DNA of 47,811 bases. Origin: Bacillota bacterium. Lineage in GTDB: Bacteria > Bacillota > JADQBR01. The translations under genes were made by a program, and so were the position numbers. The stretch is from positions 1-47,811 of the forward strand of contig JADQBR010000059.1 of the NCBI GenBank assembly GCA_016278515.1. The letters run 5' to 3'. Every line of letters begins with the position of its first letter. The stretch's first letter is position 1. Positions 39,631-47,811 of this stretch are shown piece by piece. The notes under the pieces are model-generated. The model was not told where the DNA came from. It made no database searches and was given only the letters and a program-made list of their open reading frames with translations.

Positions 39631-41608
39631 CAAAGGTATTATTTATAATGACCTAAAAAGGTTTGGCTGGATAGGAGCAGTGTATACTTTAATCTTGCTA
39701 TTTACTGTTCCCCTGCAGATATTAATGCAGCTACAGCGAATGGAACGGTTTGACGCTTTGCATAATCCTTTTAGGGATATATTTTTGTTTCGAATGGAAA
39801 TACAAGGGATATTTATGTTGGCGATACCTGTTTTAGCGGCTATTTTCCTTTTTCGTTATTTGCAGGTTAAACAATCGGTAGATATGTATCATGCCTTGCC
39901 CATTAGAAGGGGAAACCTGTATAACAATCATATCCTAGTAGGAACCCTGATTTTAGTGGTGCCGGTGATTATTACGGCGGTTGTTTCATGGCTGTTAAAC
40001 ATAACTTTTAGTTTGGGAAACTACTATACCCTAAAGCATATCTTGATCTGGGTAGGGATCACCTGTTTAATGAATATGTTTGTATTCCTGTTTAGTGTTT
40101 TTATAGGAATAGTTACAGGTAATTCAGTTGTTCAGGGTGTTCTTACTTATATCATTTTACTGTTACCGCTGGGGCTTAGTATGTTGTTACTTTACAACAT
40201 TGATAGCTTGGTATATGGGTTTGCCCAGGATTATTATCTCACCAGTCAGGTGGATAAATACTCGCCCATAACAAGAGTATTTGGGTTAAGAAAACTTATG
40301 CAGCTAACTGAAGTAGTGATCTATTTTGCTGCTGCTGTTGCATCCTATTTTATTGGCAGGGCTTTATACAGCAGGAGGAACTTGGAGGCTGCATCTGAAG
40401 CGATTGCTTTTAAGTCACTGCGGCCTATCTTTAAGTACGGAGTAACATTTTGTACCATGCTGCTTGCAGGTGTCTATTTCTGGAAGACCCAATATAGTTT
40501 ACATTGGATGTTCTTTGGATACCTTGTTGGTTCCTTGTTAGGGTATTTTGTTGCAGAGATTTTGATAACCAAGTCTTTAAGAGTTTTAGGCAGCATTAAA
40601 GGATATCTAGTTTACGCTGTAGTAATAATTTTAGTAACCGTGGGAATTAGCTATGATTTCATTGGTTATGAAAAACATGTACCTCCCCTGGAAAACATAA
40701 ATAACGTATACTTTGGTTACAGTATTTATAACTACAATCGGGCGGGAAATAGTGACAAAATCGGTTTCTATTTTACTAAGGACAATATTGAAAATATACG
40801 AAAATTACATCAGCAACTGGCAAAAAATAGAAATTTGAATGAATTTAATGGTTATGTCACCAGAGATTTGGTATTTGTTTATACTCTAACTGATGGTGAC
40901 AAGGTAAGCAGACAATACTCTATTAGGCAAGAGGATTACGACAGCTATTTTAAACCAATCTATGAATCGAAAGAATATAAGCAGATGCATTACAATCTTC
41001 TAAGTATAGAGCCGGACCAGATTGATAAAATTACAATTAATCCTCAAGGGAATGCCTCTAAAAAGGTTGATATTACTAGTCCTAAAGAAATTAGAGAAGC
41101 GGTTTCAATACTGAAAAAGGAAATCAATAGTGCTAGTTATGGAGAAATGACAAACGATTTGACTGCTTGGGCTGGAATTTCCCTATTGCTGTCTGATGAT
41201 AAAAGAATTGGCCTAGAGTGGAAAAAAGAATACACGGAATTTGAACAATGGTTAAAAGGAAATGGCTATTTAAGTCAAGCAAGGGTAATGCCTGAGGACG
41301 TTGCTTATGTGGTAGTACAGGAAATAGCAAGTAGTGGTACCCTTCGTGCTGAACCAGTTAAGATGCCAGTCGAAACACGAACGGTAGAGGAAGCTTATGA
41401 TGGGAAGCAGATGAAAATTGTAGATAAAGATAAGATTGAAGTATGTTTACGCAATCTTAGTGACCAATGGCGGAAGCAGAGGGATTATATACAGAGGCAA
41501 AAAGATTATATGCTAATATTTTATTCTCAAGATAATCGAGTCATTTTGGAGGGCAGTTATTCCGAAGATACTGTCCCGGATTTTGTATTAAATTATTTTA
41601 ATGATTAG
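39605..41608 (+). CDS. ABC transporter permease with C-terminal soluble domain
   Basis: About 667 residues. The first roughly 360 residues hold ten or so hydrophobic helices (for example VYTLILLFTVPLQILM, IFMLAIPVLAAIFLFRYL, LILVVPVIITAVVSWLLN, VVQGVLTYIILLLPLGLSML). The second half after about residue 370 is hydrophilic (YEKHVPPLENINNVYFGYSI onwards) and probably lies outside the membrane. Domain order suits the large YtrC/DUF6449-type permeases of YtrA operons. ATG 39605 follows GGGGGATGC; it overlaps the ATPase gene by 26 bases. A terminator follows at 41627. Confidence 0.85.
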   Translation: MQSKTLSFNKGIIYNDLKRFGWIGAVYTLILLFTVPLQILMQLQRMERFDALHNPFRDIFLFRMEIQGIFMLAIPVLAAIFLFRYLQVKQSVDMYHALPIRRGNLYNNHILVGTLILVVPVIITAVVSWLLNITFSLGNYYTLKHILIWVGITCLMNMFVFLFSVFIGIVTGNSVVQGVLTYIILLLPLGLSMLLLYNIDSLVYGFAQDYYLTSQVDKYSPITRVFGLRKLMQLTEVVIYFAAAVASYFIGRALYSRRNLEAASEAIAFKSLRPIFKYGVTFCTMLLAGVYFWKTQYSLHWMFFGYLVGSLLGYFVAEILITKSLRVLGSIKGYLVYAVVIILVTVGISYDFIGYEKHVPPLENINNVYFGYSIYNYNRAGNSDKIGFYFTKDNIENIRKLHQQLAKNRNLNEFNGYVTRDLVFVYTLTDGDKVSRQYSIRQEDYDSYFKPIYESKEYKQMHYNLLSIEPDQIDKITINPQGNASKKVDITSPKEIREAVSILKKEINSASYGEMTNDLTAWAGISLLLSDDKRIGLEWKKEYTEFEQWLKGNGYLSQARVMPEDVAYVVVQEIASSGTLRAEPVKMPVETRTVEEAYDGKQMKIVDKDKIEVCLRNLSDQWRKQRDYIQRQKDYMLIFYSQDNRVILEGSYSEDTVPDFVLNYFND

Positions 41609-41626
41609 GTTAATGACAACTGTTTT

Positions 41627-41658
41627 GGCAGTAGGGTTACCGCTCTACTGCCTTTTCC
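41627..41658 (+). terminator. terminator of the GntR-ABC operon
   Basis: ggcagtag (41627-41634) and ctactgcc (41645-41652) with a 10-base loop, then tttt. Confidence 0.85.
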
Positions 41659-41733
41659 ATTCAAAATGCAGGAATATATGGAGGCATTAGTAGAAGATTA
41701 AAGTTGTAAATAGTGACATAAGAGGTGGCGAAA

Positions 41734-42213
41734 ATGGCAAAAACTAAAAAGACTAATGCAATGCGTATTTTGGATAGGGAGAATATAGATTATGAAATGT
41801 TGACTTATGAAAATAATGATGGAAAGATAGACGGTATTTCAGTAGCACATAAAATTGGCAAAGAGTTAGCTCAAGTCTTTAAGACTCTAGTTGCCCAGGG
41901 TAATAGTAAAATAAATTACGTATTTTTAATTCCAGTTGCCGATGAGCTTGATTTAAAGAAGGCGGCTATTGCTGCAGGTGAAAAGAAAGTGGAAATGGTA
42001 CCTGTCAAAGAAATTCTACAGTTAACCGGTTATATCAGAGGCGGGTGTTCACCCATTGGTATGAAAAAAAGTTATGAGACCTTTGTACATTTTACTGCTT
42101 CTGATTTTGACGGGATTGTGGTCAGCGGTGGCAAAATTGGTACTCAAATAGAGCTTGCAGTAACTGATTTAGCTAAGATAGTCAATGCAGAGTTTGTAGA
42201 TTTAACAAAATGA
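41734..42213 (+). CDS. ybaK: Cys-tRNA(Pro) deacylase, YbaK type
   Basis: A 159-residue editing deacylase that removes Cys from tRNA(Pro). Typical start TKKTNAMRILDRENIDYEML, then DGISVAHKIGKELAQVFKTL (matching the Ybak pattern VFKTLV), VFLIPVADELDLKKAAIAAG with the Lys region, YIRGGCSPIGMKK and the final GGKIGTQIELAVTDLAKI. ATG 41734 has AAGAGGTGG upstream. Monocistronic; no terminator clearly seen. Second YbaK-superfamily gene in the window. Confidence 0.92.
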   Translation: MAKTKKTNAMRILDRENIDYEMLTYENNDGKIDGISVAHKIGKELAQVFKTLVAQGNSKINYVFLIPVADELDLKKAAIAAGEKKVEMVPVKEILQLTGYIRGGCSPIGMKKSYETFVHFTASDFDGIVVSGGKIGTQIELAVTDLAKIVNAEFVDLTK

Positions 42214-42430
42214 AACATATTTAAGGCTGATGAGCCCAATATAATTAATAAAAAAGCATATAATAAATATTTCTTTGGATTAGTATGAAATTATAATCCT
42301 TGTTAATCTAGAAACAAAAATATTTTCCTGTAATATACTAAAAGGTATAATATTAGTGGTTTTATCCATACTATAAATAGAAACGGATGTATTCTTTTCC
42401 GTCTGTAACAGAGGTCCGTATAAATATGAT

Positions 42431-42460
42431 TTGCTTTTGTTGCAGGGTTTATGGTATGAT
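42431..42460 (+). promoter_or_regulatory. promoter with long leader before the cold-shock gene
   Basis: TTGCTT (42431-42436), 18-bp spacer, TATGAT (42455-42460). Transcription from here gives a leader of about 120 bases before the cold-shock gene, the usual arrangement for temperature-dependent translation of cspA-type mRNAs. The rest of 42214-42430 is AT-rich without a gene. Confidence 0.65.
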
Positions 42461-42585
42461 AGTTTAAGTTAAAAAGTTTAGAAAACCTAAAACCGATTTT
42501 ACGGCCTCTAGTTTTCATACGTTAGGACGAAAGAAGTTTTCTGGTTTCTGCTTTTTGCCAACAATTTTTAAAGGAGGCCTATAAT

Positions 42586-42783
42586 ATGATAGGTAAAGTA
42601 AAATGGTTTAATGCACAAAAAGGTTTCGGATTTATTGAGCGTGAAAGCGGAGATGACGTATTTGTTCATTTTTCTGCTATTGAAGGAAGCGGTTTCAAGA
42701 GTCTTGAAGAGGGTCAAGAAGTTGAGTTTGATATTACTGACGGCCAAAAGGGACCCCAAGCTACTAACGTAGTACCCTTATAA
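42586..42783 (+). CDS. cold-shock protein (CspA family)
   Basis: A 65-residue single-domain nucleic-acid chaperone: [20 protein letters not shown] contains RNP1 (KGFGFI), and [20 protein letters not shown] contains RNP2 (VFVHF). It keeps RNA unstructured at low temperature. AAAGGAGG before the ATG; long leader and a strong terminator 25 bases after the stop. A DEAD-box RNA helicase gene follows, consistent with a cold-adaptation or RNA-remodelling cluster. Confidence 0.96.
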   Translation: MIGKVKWFNAQKGFGFIERESGDDVFVHFSAIEGSGFKSLEEGQEVEFDITDGQKGPQATNVVPL

Positions 42784-42808
42784 TTCCTAATGGAAAAAGG
42801 TGAATTAG

Positions 42809-42849
42809 AAAGGCATATTCCATAACAGGAATAATGCCTTTTTTTTTGG
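42809..42849 (+). terminator. cold-shock gene terminator
   Basis: aaaggcatattcc (42809-42821) pairs with ggaataatgcctt (42828-42840), one mismatch, followed by eight T or more. Confidence 0.92.
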
Positions 42850-42956
42850 GGATTCTTATACATAGCATCTTTTTTCAGAGAGTGGTGTTCGAAAAATATC
42901 TGCATAAGCCCCTTTCGGACATACATATTATTAAATTAGCAAAGGAGTAAATGATA

Positions 42957-44384
42957 TTGTCTACATTTTTAGAATTAGGCCTTGAGGAAAAGATCCTCAA
43001 AGCCATCAGTAACATGGGATTTGAAGAAACAACACAGATACAGGAACAAACTATCCCATCCGCATTGGAGGGAATAGATCTAATCGGACAGGCCCAAACG
43101 GGAACCGGTAAAACGGCAGCCTATGGCATACCTATCATTCAAAAAATGGAGGTCAACGAGCAGATCAAGGGTTTAGTTCTTGCCCCTACAAGAGAACTGG
43201 CGATTCAGGTTGCAGAAGAGTTAAACCGTATTGGACAATTTAAAGGGATTCGCGCCTTGCCTATTTATGGTGGGCAGGACATCAATCGTCAAATTAGGTC
43301 CTTAAAAAAGCGGCCGCATATTATTGTAGCGACCCCAGGACGTCTTATGGACCACATGAGAAGAAGGACCATTCGGCTTCAATCAATTGAATCAGTAGTT
43401 CTCGATGAGGCGGATGAAATGCTAAATATGGGTTTCAAAGAGGACATAGAGCTGATTTTAAAAGAGATCCCGGAGAATAGACAAACTTTGTTGTTTTCTG
43501 CAACCATACCGAAACCAATTCAATCCTTGGCGGAACGTTTTATGAACAAGCCTAAGTTGTTCAAAATGAAATCCCAGGGAGTGACGGTGCTCAGTACCGA
43601 ACAGGAATACGTTGAAGTACCCGAAAGGCAGAAATTTGATGTATTATGCCGTCTGTTGGATGTGCAGTCTCCAGAATTGGCAATTGTCTTCGGTCGTACA
43701 AAACGCAGGGTGGATGAACTGGCTGAAGCACTGGGCAAGAGAGGTTATGAGGCCGAAGGAATTCATGGTGACCTAAACCAGGCAAAACGTAATACTGTCT
43801 TAAGAGGGTTTAAAGAAGGCAAGGTAGAAGTGCTGGTAGCTACAGATGTGGCAGCGAGGGGATTAGATATTAGCGGAGTAACGCATGTATATAATTTTGA
43901 CATACCTCAAGACCCCGAGGGTTACGTTCACAGAATAGGTCGTACCGGTCGAGCGGGAAAGACGGGGTTGGCCGTTACTTTTGTTACACCGCGAGAAATC
44001 GGTCATTTGAGAACCATAGAAAGGGCCACCAAACGCAAAATAGAAAGAATACCAATCCCGACAGATTCAGAAGCTATGGAGAGGCAACAGCGTCTTGCCG
44101 TCGATAACTTGTTAGAGGTAGTAAATCGGGGGAAGTCTAAGGACTACAAAGTATTAGCAGAGGAATTACTTAATGAGAATGATCCAGTGACGCTAGTTTC
44201 TGCAGCTCTTAAGATGTTAACTAAAGAACCGGATCAGGCAGAAGTGAAGTTGACAGAGGTGCCCTCCTTAAGGGCAAAACATGATGCGCGGGGCGATAGA
44301 AATCGTGGCGGTAAAGGCTATGGAGATAGGCGAAAGAGTGGTAAGGCTAAACACCAATCTTATAATAAGAAACAAAAAAGATAA
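42957..44384 (+). CDS. DEAD-box ATP-dependent RNA helicase
   Basis: 475 residues, CshA/DeaD-like. All helicase motifs: Q motif ([14 protein letters not shown]), I (AQTGTGKT), Ia (PTRELA), GG, Ib (TPGRL), II (DEAD), III (SAT), IV ([13 protein letters not shown]), V ([11 protein letters not shown]), VI ([10 protein letters not shown]). A basic Gly/Lys/Arg tail ([20 protein letters not shown]) binds RNA. The TTG at 42957 is 9 bases from AAAGGAG and fits better than ATG 42951, which is only 3 bases from it. Terminator follows at 44404. Likely works in ribosome assembly and mRNA turnover in the cold with the upstream cold-shock protein. Confidence 0.95.
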   Translation: MSTFLELGLEEKILKAISNMGFEETTQIQEQTIPSALEGIDLIGQAQTGTGKTAAYGIPIIQKMEVNEQIKGLVLAPTRELAIQVAEELNRIGQFKGIRALPIYGGQDINRQIRSLKKRPHIIVATPGRLMDHMRRRTIRLQSIESVVLDEADEMLNMGFKEDIELILKEIPENRQTLLFSATIPKPIQSLAERFMNKPKLFKMKSQGVTVLSTEQEYVEVPERQKFDVLCRLLDVQSPELAIVFGRTKRRVDELAEALGKRGYEAEGIHGDLNQAKRNTVLRGFKEGKVEVLVATDVAARGLDISGVTHVYNFDIPQDPEGYVHRIGRTGRAGKTGLAVTFVTPREIGHLRTIERATKRKIERIPIPTDSEAMERQQRLAVDNLLEVVNRGKSKDYKVLAEELLNENDPVTLVSAALKMLTKEPDQAEVKLTEVPSLRAKHDARGDRNRGGKGYGDRRKSGKAKHQSYNKKQKR

Positions 44385-44403
44385 AGCCTAGAAAGTTGAC
44401 GAA

Positions 44404-44442
44404 AAAGGTTCTTTAGTGAAAACTGGAGAACCTTTAAATATT
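44404..44442 (+). terminator. DEAD-box gene terminator
   Basis: aaaggttct (44404-44412) and agaaccttt (44427-44435), then aaatatt; the T tract is weak. Confidence 0.75.
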
Positions 44443-44490
44443 GTGCTATGGTTTTAATTTGCTTTTATTTAAAAAAAGGGAGATGCCTCT

Positions 44491-44757
44491 ATGCAAAATG
44501 CTGCATTTGCAATAATTGCGGTTAACTTACTTACTATGCTGTTTCTTGGATTGGATAAATGGAAGGCCGTAAAACGGAATTGGCGCATTAGTGAGCAATA
44601 TTTATTGTTCTTTTCCTTTATTGCTCCCGTTGGGGGATTGGTTGGAATTGTATTATTCAACCACAAAACTAAGAAGAAAAAGTTTCGTTATCTGGTTCCG
44701 CTGTTTCTGATAATACATATAGCCATATTTGTATTAATGTTTCTTGGCAGGTTGTGA
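44491..44757 (+). CDS. DUF1294 membrane protein
   Basis: An 88-residue DUF1294 protein: LTMLFLGLDKWKAVKRNWRI then SEQYLLFFSFIAPVGGLVGI then LFNHKTKKKKFRYLVPLFLI match the family (YDKxxA..xxRRIPE-like, GGxxGA..xxFRHKT.K..F). Three helices. DUF1294 is often fused to a cold-shock domain, so its place 1.7 kb after a csp gene and just after an RNA helicase fits a functional link. Function unknown. AAAGGGAG site before the ATG. Confidence 0.9.
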   Translation: MQNAAFAIIAVNLLTMLFLGLDKWKAVKRNWRISEQYLLFFSFIAPVGGLVGIVLFNHKTKKKKFRYLVPLFLIIHIAIFVLMFLGRL

Positions 44758-44835
44758 TTTAAATAATGCAGCACTTGAAGGTGTGAGTCGACTCTTATAG
44801 AATATTAACTGAAAAGCGGAGGAATGGTGATAGTT

Positions 44836-45204
44836 ATGTATCAGACGGCACATATTGGTATACGTGTGGAGGATTTGGAGCAGTCCTTGCAATTTTATAA
44901 AGAAATATTAAATTGTCAAGAACAGTATCGTATTGACGATGGGCGTGTAAAAATCGTATTTTTAAAAAGCGGGCAAAATGTCTTGGAGTTAATCCAATTA
45001 AGAGAAGGTCAGGAAAAAAGATCATCTACCGGTTTTATAGACCATATTGCTTTTAAGGTGGATAACATGGTTGAAGAGGTTAACAGACTGAAAGATAAAG
45101 GAGTGGAATGCATTTCCGAAGCTCCCAGAGACTTTGACGGTGGTAAAATGAAGATTTTCTTTTTTAAGGGTCCGGATGGAGAGATACTTGAATTTGTTGA
45201 GTAG
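44836..45204 (+). CDS. VOC/glyoxalase-family protein
   Basis: A 122-residue single vicinal-oxygen-chelate domain protein: TAHIGIRVEDLEQSLQFYKE, VFLKSGQNVLELIQL, FIDHIAFKVDNMVEEVNRLK and GPDGEILEFVE. Metal ligands appear to be His in TAHIG, Glu in LELI, His in DHIA and the last Glu. Resembles glyoxalase I or methylmalonyl-CoA epimerase; the substrate cannot be chosen. ATG 44836 follows GGTGAT, with GGAGG slightly further upstream; ATG 44824 is also possible. Confidence 0.88.
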   Translation: MYQTAHIGIRVEDLEQSLQFYKEILNCQEQYRIDDGRVKIVFLKSGQNVLELIQLREGQEKRSSTGFIDHIAFKVDNMVEEVNRLKDKGVECISEAPRDFDGGKMKIFFFKGPDGEILEFVE

Positions 45205-45215
45205 ACATTATGCGT

Positions 45216-45256
45216 AATAGCAGTATCCCCAAGCATGGGAATACTGCTATTTTTCT
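45216..45256 (+). terminator. VOC gene terminator
   Basis: atagcagtat (45217-45226) and atactgctat (45241-45250), further ccc/ggg pairing inside, then tttttct. Confidence 0.9.
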
Positions 45257-45392
45257 AAGGTGTATTTTCGGCTTATCGAACTTCCTCTTGAAAAGTGATG
45301 CAATTCACATCGGGGTATTAAAACATTGTGTATAATAAATTTGCGAGACAGATGAAATAAAGAAATGGATTAAATATCAGGGAGTGATGGTG

Positions 45393-45707
45393 ATGGCTCT
45401 TATTAAAGACCCTATTGAGTGGGAAAAAGGAACTATTAAGAAAATGGTTCATATATATTGTAAAAGCCATCATGGTATGCACAATGAGTTATGCTTAGAG
45501 TGCAGTGGATTATTGGAGTACGCAAATAAGAGGCTTGATAAATGCAAATTTGGCAGCAAGAAAGCTACATGTGAAAAATGTCCTGTTCATTGCTATAAAC
45601 CTGAGAAGCGGGAGTATGTTAAGCAAGTAATGCGTTATGCCGGGCCTAAAATGATTTTGAAACACCCTATTGATGCAGTCAGACATATAATTAAGAATAT
45701 TGTATAG
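45393..45707 (+). CDS. YgbA-like nitrous oxide-stimulated promoter family protein
   Basis: A 104-residue cysteine-rich protein of the YgbA_NO family, linked in enterobacteria to nitrosative stress under NsrR control. Family features: MVHIYCKSHHG, LCLECSGLLEYANKRLDKCK, KATCEKCPVHCYKPEKREYV then KQVMRYAGPKMILKHPIDAV. Seven Cys in the sequence suggest a metal or Fe-S site. ATG 45393 has GGGAG 8 bases upstream; the frame starts with GTG 45384. Single gene, followed by the repeat element at 45745. Confidence 0.93.
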   Translation: MALIKDPIEWEKGTIKKMVHIYCKSHHGMHNELCLECSGLLEYANKRLDKCKFGSKKATCEKCPVHCYKPEKREYVKQVMRYAGPKMILKHPIDAVRHIIKNIV

Positions 45708-45744
45708 CTACAGGAAAGAAATAATAATAATTATAAATTGCAGG

Positions 45745-45896
45745 AATTCAACTTGAAAACCGTTAGCAAAACTCTTAGCAACTTGTTGCTCTAGAGTTTT
45801 GGATATGCCCCTTGCGGGTATAGCAAAACTCTTAGCAACTTGTTGCTTTAGAGTTTTGGATATGCTCCCTGCGGGTACCCCAAATTCAAGTTGAAG
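45745..45896. repeat. two tandem 57-bp hairpin repeats enclosed by an inverted repeat
   Basis: Unit 1 is 45764-45820 and unit 2 is 45821-45877; they are adjacent and differ at only a few positions. Each contains a hairpin aaaactcttagcaac with gttgctctagagtttt (45768-45800 in unit 1; loop of 2 bases) and a short ccc..ggg stem. Outside, aattcaacttga (45745-45756) pairs with tcaagttgaa (45886-45895). The whole block folds into one closed structure. Lies between the YgbA-like gene and glnS. Confidence 0.92.
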
Positions 45897-46013
45897 GATA
45901 GTGAGTAATGATGTAGAATTGAGCAGGAAGAATGTGTATATAAATCTATATTTAGGATAGCTTAAATTAATATGAATAATACTATAAATTATGATAAAGT
46001 GAGGGAGTTACAT

Positions 46014-47702
46014 ATGGCAGTAAAAAAACAAGATCCTTCTAATTTTATTGAACATGTTATTAATAAGGATCTAGAAGAGAATAAAAATGACGGTAGGGTT
46101 CATACTAGATTCCCTCCCGAACCTAACGGTTACATACATATCGGACATGCTAAGTCCATTTGTTTAAACTTTGGCATTGCAGAGAATTACCAAGGGTTAT
46201 GTAATTTACGCTTTGATGATACTAACCCTAGTAAGGAAGATGTTGAGTACGTAGATTCCATAAAAGAGGATGTGCGTTGGCTCGGGTATGACTGGGATGA
46301 CCGACTTTACTACGCTTCCGATTATTTTGATAGGCTTTATGATTATGCAGGGCAATTGATACGAAAGGGCCTAGCGTACGTTGATGATTTAAGTCCTGAT
46401 GAAATAAGGGAATACCGGGGTACCTTAACCGAACCTGGCAAAGAAAGTCCCTACCGTAGTCGTTCTGCAGAGGAAAACGCTTTGTTATTTGAAAAGATGA
46501 AGGCTGGTGAGTATAAGGACGGTTCAAAAGTGTTGCGGGCAAAGATTGATATGGCATCGGGTAATCTTAATATGCGAGATCCGGTTTTATACCGTATTCA
46601 ACGGGGAACCCATCACAGAAGCGGAGATAAATGGTGTATTTATCCCATGTATGACTTCGCCCACCCGATTTCTGACGCACTTGAGGGTATAACTCATTCA
46701 ATTTGTACGTTGGAGTTTGAGGATCACCGTCCTTTATATAATTGGATAGTCGAAAATATAGACATTGAAGGAGACAGTAGACCTAAGCAAATAGAGTTTG
46801 CCCGGTTAAATTTAAGTCATACGGTTATGAGTAAACGAAAGTTACGTCAATTAGTTGAAGAAGGGCATGTGCGCGGTTGGAACGATCCTAGGATGCCGAC
46901 AGTATCCGGCTTGCGTAGAAGAGGCTATACACCTGAATCTGTTAAGGACTTTTGCGAACGGATAGGCGTAGCAAAAGGCAACAGTATGGTAGACTTAGCA
47001 TTACTAGAACACTGCATTAGGCAGGACTTAAATAATAATGCACCTCGGGTTATGACTGTCTTGCGTCCATTAAAAATTGTGTTTGAAAATTATCCTGAAG
47101 GTCAAGTTGAAATGTTAGAAGCGGAGAACAACCCTGAAAAACCGGAAACAGGGTCGCGCCAGATTCCATTTTCTAAAGAAATCTACATTGAAAAAGATGA
47201 CTTTCTGGAAGAACCACCAAAAAAATTCTTTCGCTTAGCGCCTGGACGTGAAGTCAGGTTGAAACATGCATATATTATAAAATGTAAGGAAGTAATTAAG
47301 GATGAACAAACCGGTGAGATATTAGAGCTTCGCTGTACCTATGATCCCGAAACAAAAAGTGGTACTAATGCAACCGTTCGAAAAGTAAAAGGAACACTGC
47401 ATTGGGTATCTGCTTCCCATGCAATTGATGCGGAAGTACGTCTATACAATCACCTTTTTGTAAAAGAAAACCCGGAAGAACAAGGGGCAGATTTCAAGGA
47501 TAATCTTAACCCTGATTCGCTGGAGATCCTTCCAGCTTGTAAGGTGGAGTCCAGTCTCAAGAAGGCTGCTGTCAGTAGCCGTTATCAGTTTTTAAGAAAA
47601 GGTTATTTCTGTGTTGACCCGGATACGACGGAAGAAAAACTTGTCTTTAATAGAATTGTTTCGCTTAAGGATACATGGGCTAAGTTGCAGAAGAACAAAT
47701 AG
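46014..47702 (+). CDS. glnS: glutaminyl-tRNA synthetase
   Basis: Class I synthetase, 562 residues. HIGH motif in [15 protein letters not shown]; the distinguishing GlnRS context FRFDDTNP-like ([17 protein letters not shown]); KMSKS loop as [18 protein letters not shown]; anticodon-binding beta-barrels in the last 220 residues ([20 protein letters not shown] onward). Presence of GlnRS means Gln-tRNA can be made directly rather than only by GatCAB. The ATG at 46014 has GAGGGAG 7 bases upstream; an ATG at 45972 does not. An upstream hairpin repeat block lies 118 bases away. Confidence 0.96.
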   Translation: MAVKKQDPSNFIEHVINKDLEENKNDGRVHTRFPPEPNGYIHIGHAKSICLNFGIAENYQGLCNLRFDDTNPSKEDVEYVDSIKEDVRWLGYDWDDRLYYASDYFDRLYDYAGQLIRKGLAYVDDLSPDEIREYRGTLTEPGKESPYRSRSAEENALLFEKMKAGEYKDGSKVLRAKIDMASGNLNMRDPVLYRIQRGTHHRSGDKWCIYPMYDFAHPISDALEGITHSICTLEFEDHRPLYNWIVENIDIEGDSRPKQIEFARLNLSHTVMSKRKLRQLVEEGHVRGWNDPRMPTVSGLRRRGYTPESVKDFCERIGVAKGNSMVDLALLEHCIRQDLNNNAPRVMTVLRPLKIVFENYPEGQVEMLEAENNPEKPETGSRQIPFSKEIYIEKDDFLEEPPKKFFRLAPGREVRLKHAYIIKCKEVIKDEQTGEILELRCTYDPETKSGTNATVRKVKGTLHWVSASHAIDAEVRLYNHLFVKENPEEQGADFKDNLNPDSLEILPACKVESSLKKAAVSSRYQFLRKGYFCVDPDTTEEKLVFNRIVSLKDTWAKLQKNK

Positions 47703-47724
47703 ACATATTAGACCCCTTTTCTCG

Positions 47725-47765
47725 ATGTATAGGAAATTATGGGTTGTGAATAATTTCCTATACAT
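47725..47765 (+). terminator. 15-bp perfect hairpin after glnS
   Basis: atgtataggaaatta (47725-47739) and its exact complement (47751-47765) with an 11-base loop, 22 bases after the glnS stop. A T tract is missing, so it may be a repeat element or a terminator without one. Confidence 0.7.
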
Positions 47766-47774
47766 GGGGGTTGT

Positions 47775-47794
47775 TAAGGGGGTATGCCCCCTTA
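47775..47794 (+). repeat. small GC-rich hairpin at the window end
   Basis: taaggggg (47775-47782) and ccccctta (47787-47794) with a 4-base loop. The window ends in aattataggaggg, which looks like the ribosome site of a further gene outside the window. Confidence 0.6.
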
Positions 47795-47811
47795 TGTCAA
47801 TTATAGGAGGG

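Noticed and set aside
33025-42213. The two YbaK-type genes (33025 and 41734) as recent duplicates
   Set aside because: Their sequences share only the fold motifs and belong to different branches, so they are old paralogues and not a finding.
45745-45896. CRISPR-like repeat
   Set aside because: Two adjacent units without spacers and with strong internal palindromes; no cas genes nearby.

Overview
The window looks like chromosome of a low-GC, Gram-positive, probably anaerobic and spore-forming bacterium of the Clostridia (a Peptococcaceae-like lineage is my guess). The basis is AT-rich DNA, strong GGAGG-type ribosome sites with many TTG/GTG starts, GerMN/Gmad2 and Spo0F-like proteins, and a membrane NiFe hydrogenase. 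This is inferred from gene content only; there is no rRNA or tRNA gene to anchor it.

Layout. 1-2.5 kb: worn accessory DNA with a frameshifted DUF262 remnant, a Fic protein behind an 11-bp tandem array, and hairpins. 2.5-5.1 kb: an unknown secreted-looking or structural small protein, NADH pyrophosphatase NudC, and an HTH regulator with its membrane partner. 5.1-9.9 kb: an MFS exporter with a possible leader peptide, divergent from a two-component system followed by a GerMN/Gmad2 lipoprotein. 10-18.8 kb: a second two-component system (kinase gene frameshifted), a poly-gamma-glutamate (PGA) operon (pgsB, pgsC, a small membrane protein, a secreted PGA-hydrolase-like protein), a convergent intact PGA hydrolase, a Spo0F-like receiver and an acidic lipoprotein. 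19-26.7 kb: a group 4 membrane NiFe hydrogenase operon (hyfB-C-E-F-G-I order) followed by an ArsR-type regulator. 26.8-47.8 kb: mostly housekeeping genes (asparaginase-like, ung, a UbiB-like kinase operon, XRE-cupin regulator, FAH-family hydrolase, two YbaK-type proteins, nitrilase, flavin reductase, asnS, YycJ-like hydrolase, tag, a YtrA-type ABC operon, cold-shock protein, DEAD-box helicase, DUF1294, VOC protein, YgbA-like protein, glnS).

The most interesting part is 10-18.8 kb. Four intergenic regions, in front of the second two-component system, the PGA operon, the Spo0F-like receiver and the acidic lipoprotein, carry the same roughly 75-bp promoter. It has two TAACA-type half-sites 10 bp apart; in three of the four a TATAAT box lies exactly 69 bp after the element start, and no TTGACA-type -35 is visible. 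That is the signature of one OmpR/PhoB-type regulon, and the response regulator at 10744 is the obvious candidate activator. Within it, the PGA operon has no pgsA/capA. In that place is a secreted protein of the PGA-hydrolase family that has lost three residues kept by the intact paralogue next door (His to Phe, His to Ile, Glu to Ala), so it is probably a PGA-binding pseudoenzyme rather than a hydrolase. I regard this as the best candidate for an undescribed system here: an envelope or stress regulon that makes PGA with a non-standard machine.

Other points: frameshifts in the second histidine kinase and in a small lipoprotein (at a G run), a hydrogenase large subunit that ends at the cysteine motif with no cleavable tail, an asparaginase homologue with an altered catalytic motif, and a pair of 57-bp hairpin repeats enclosed by an inverted repeat before glnS.
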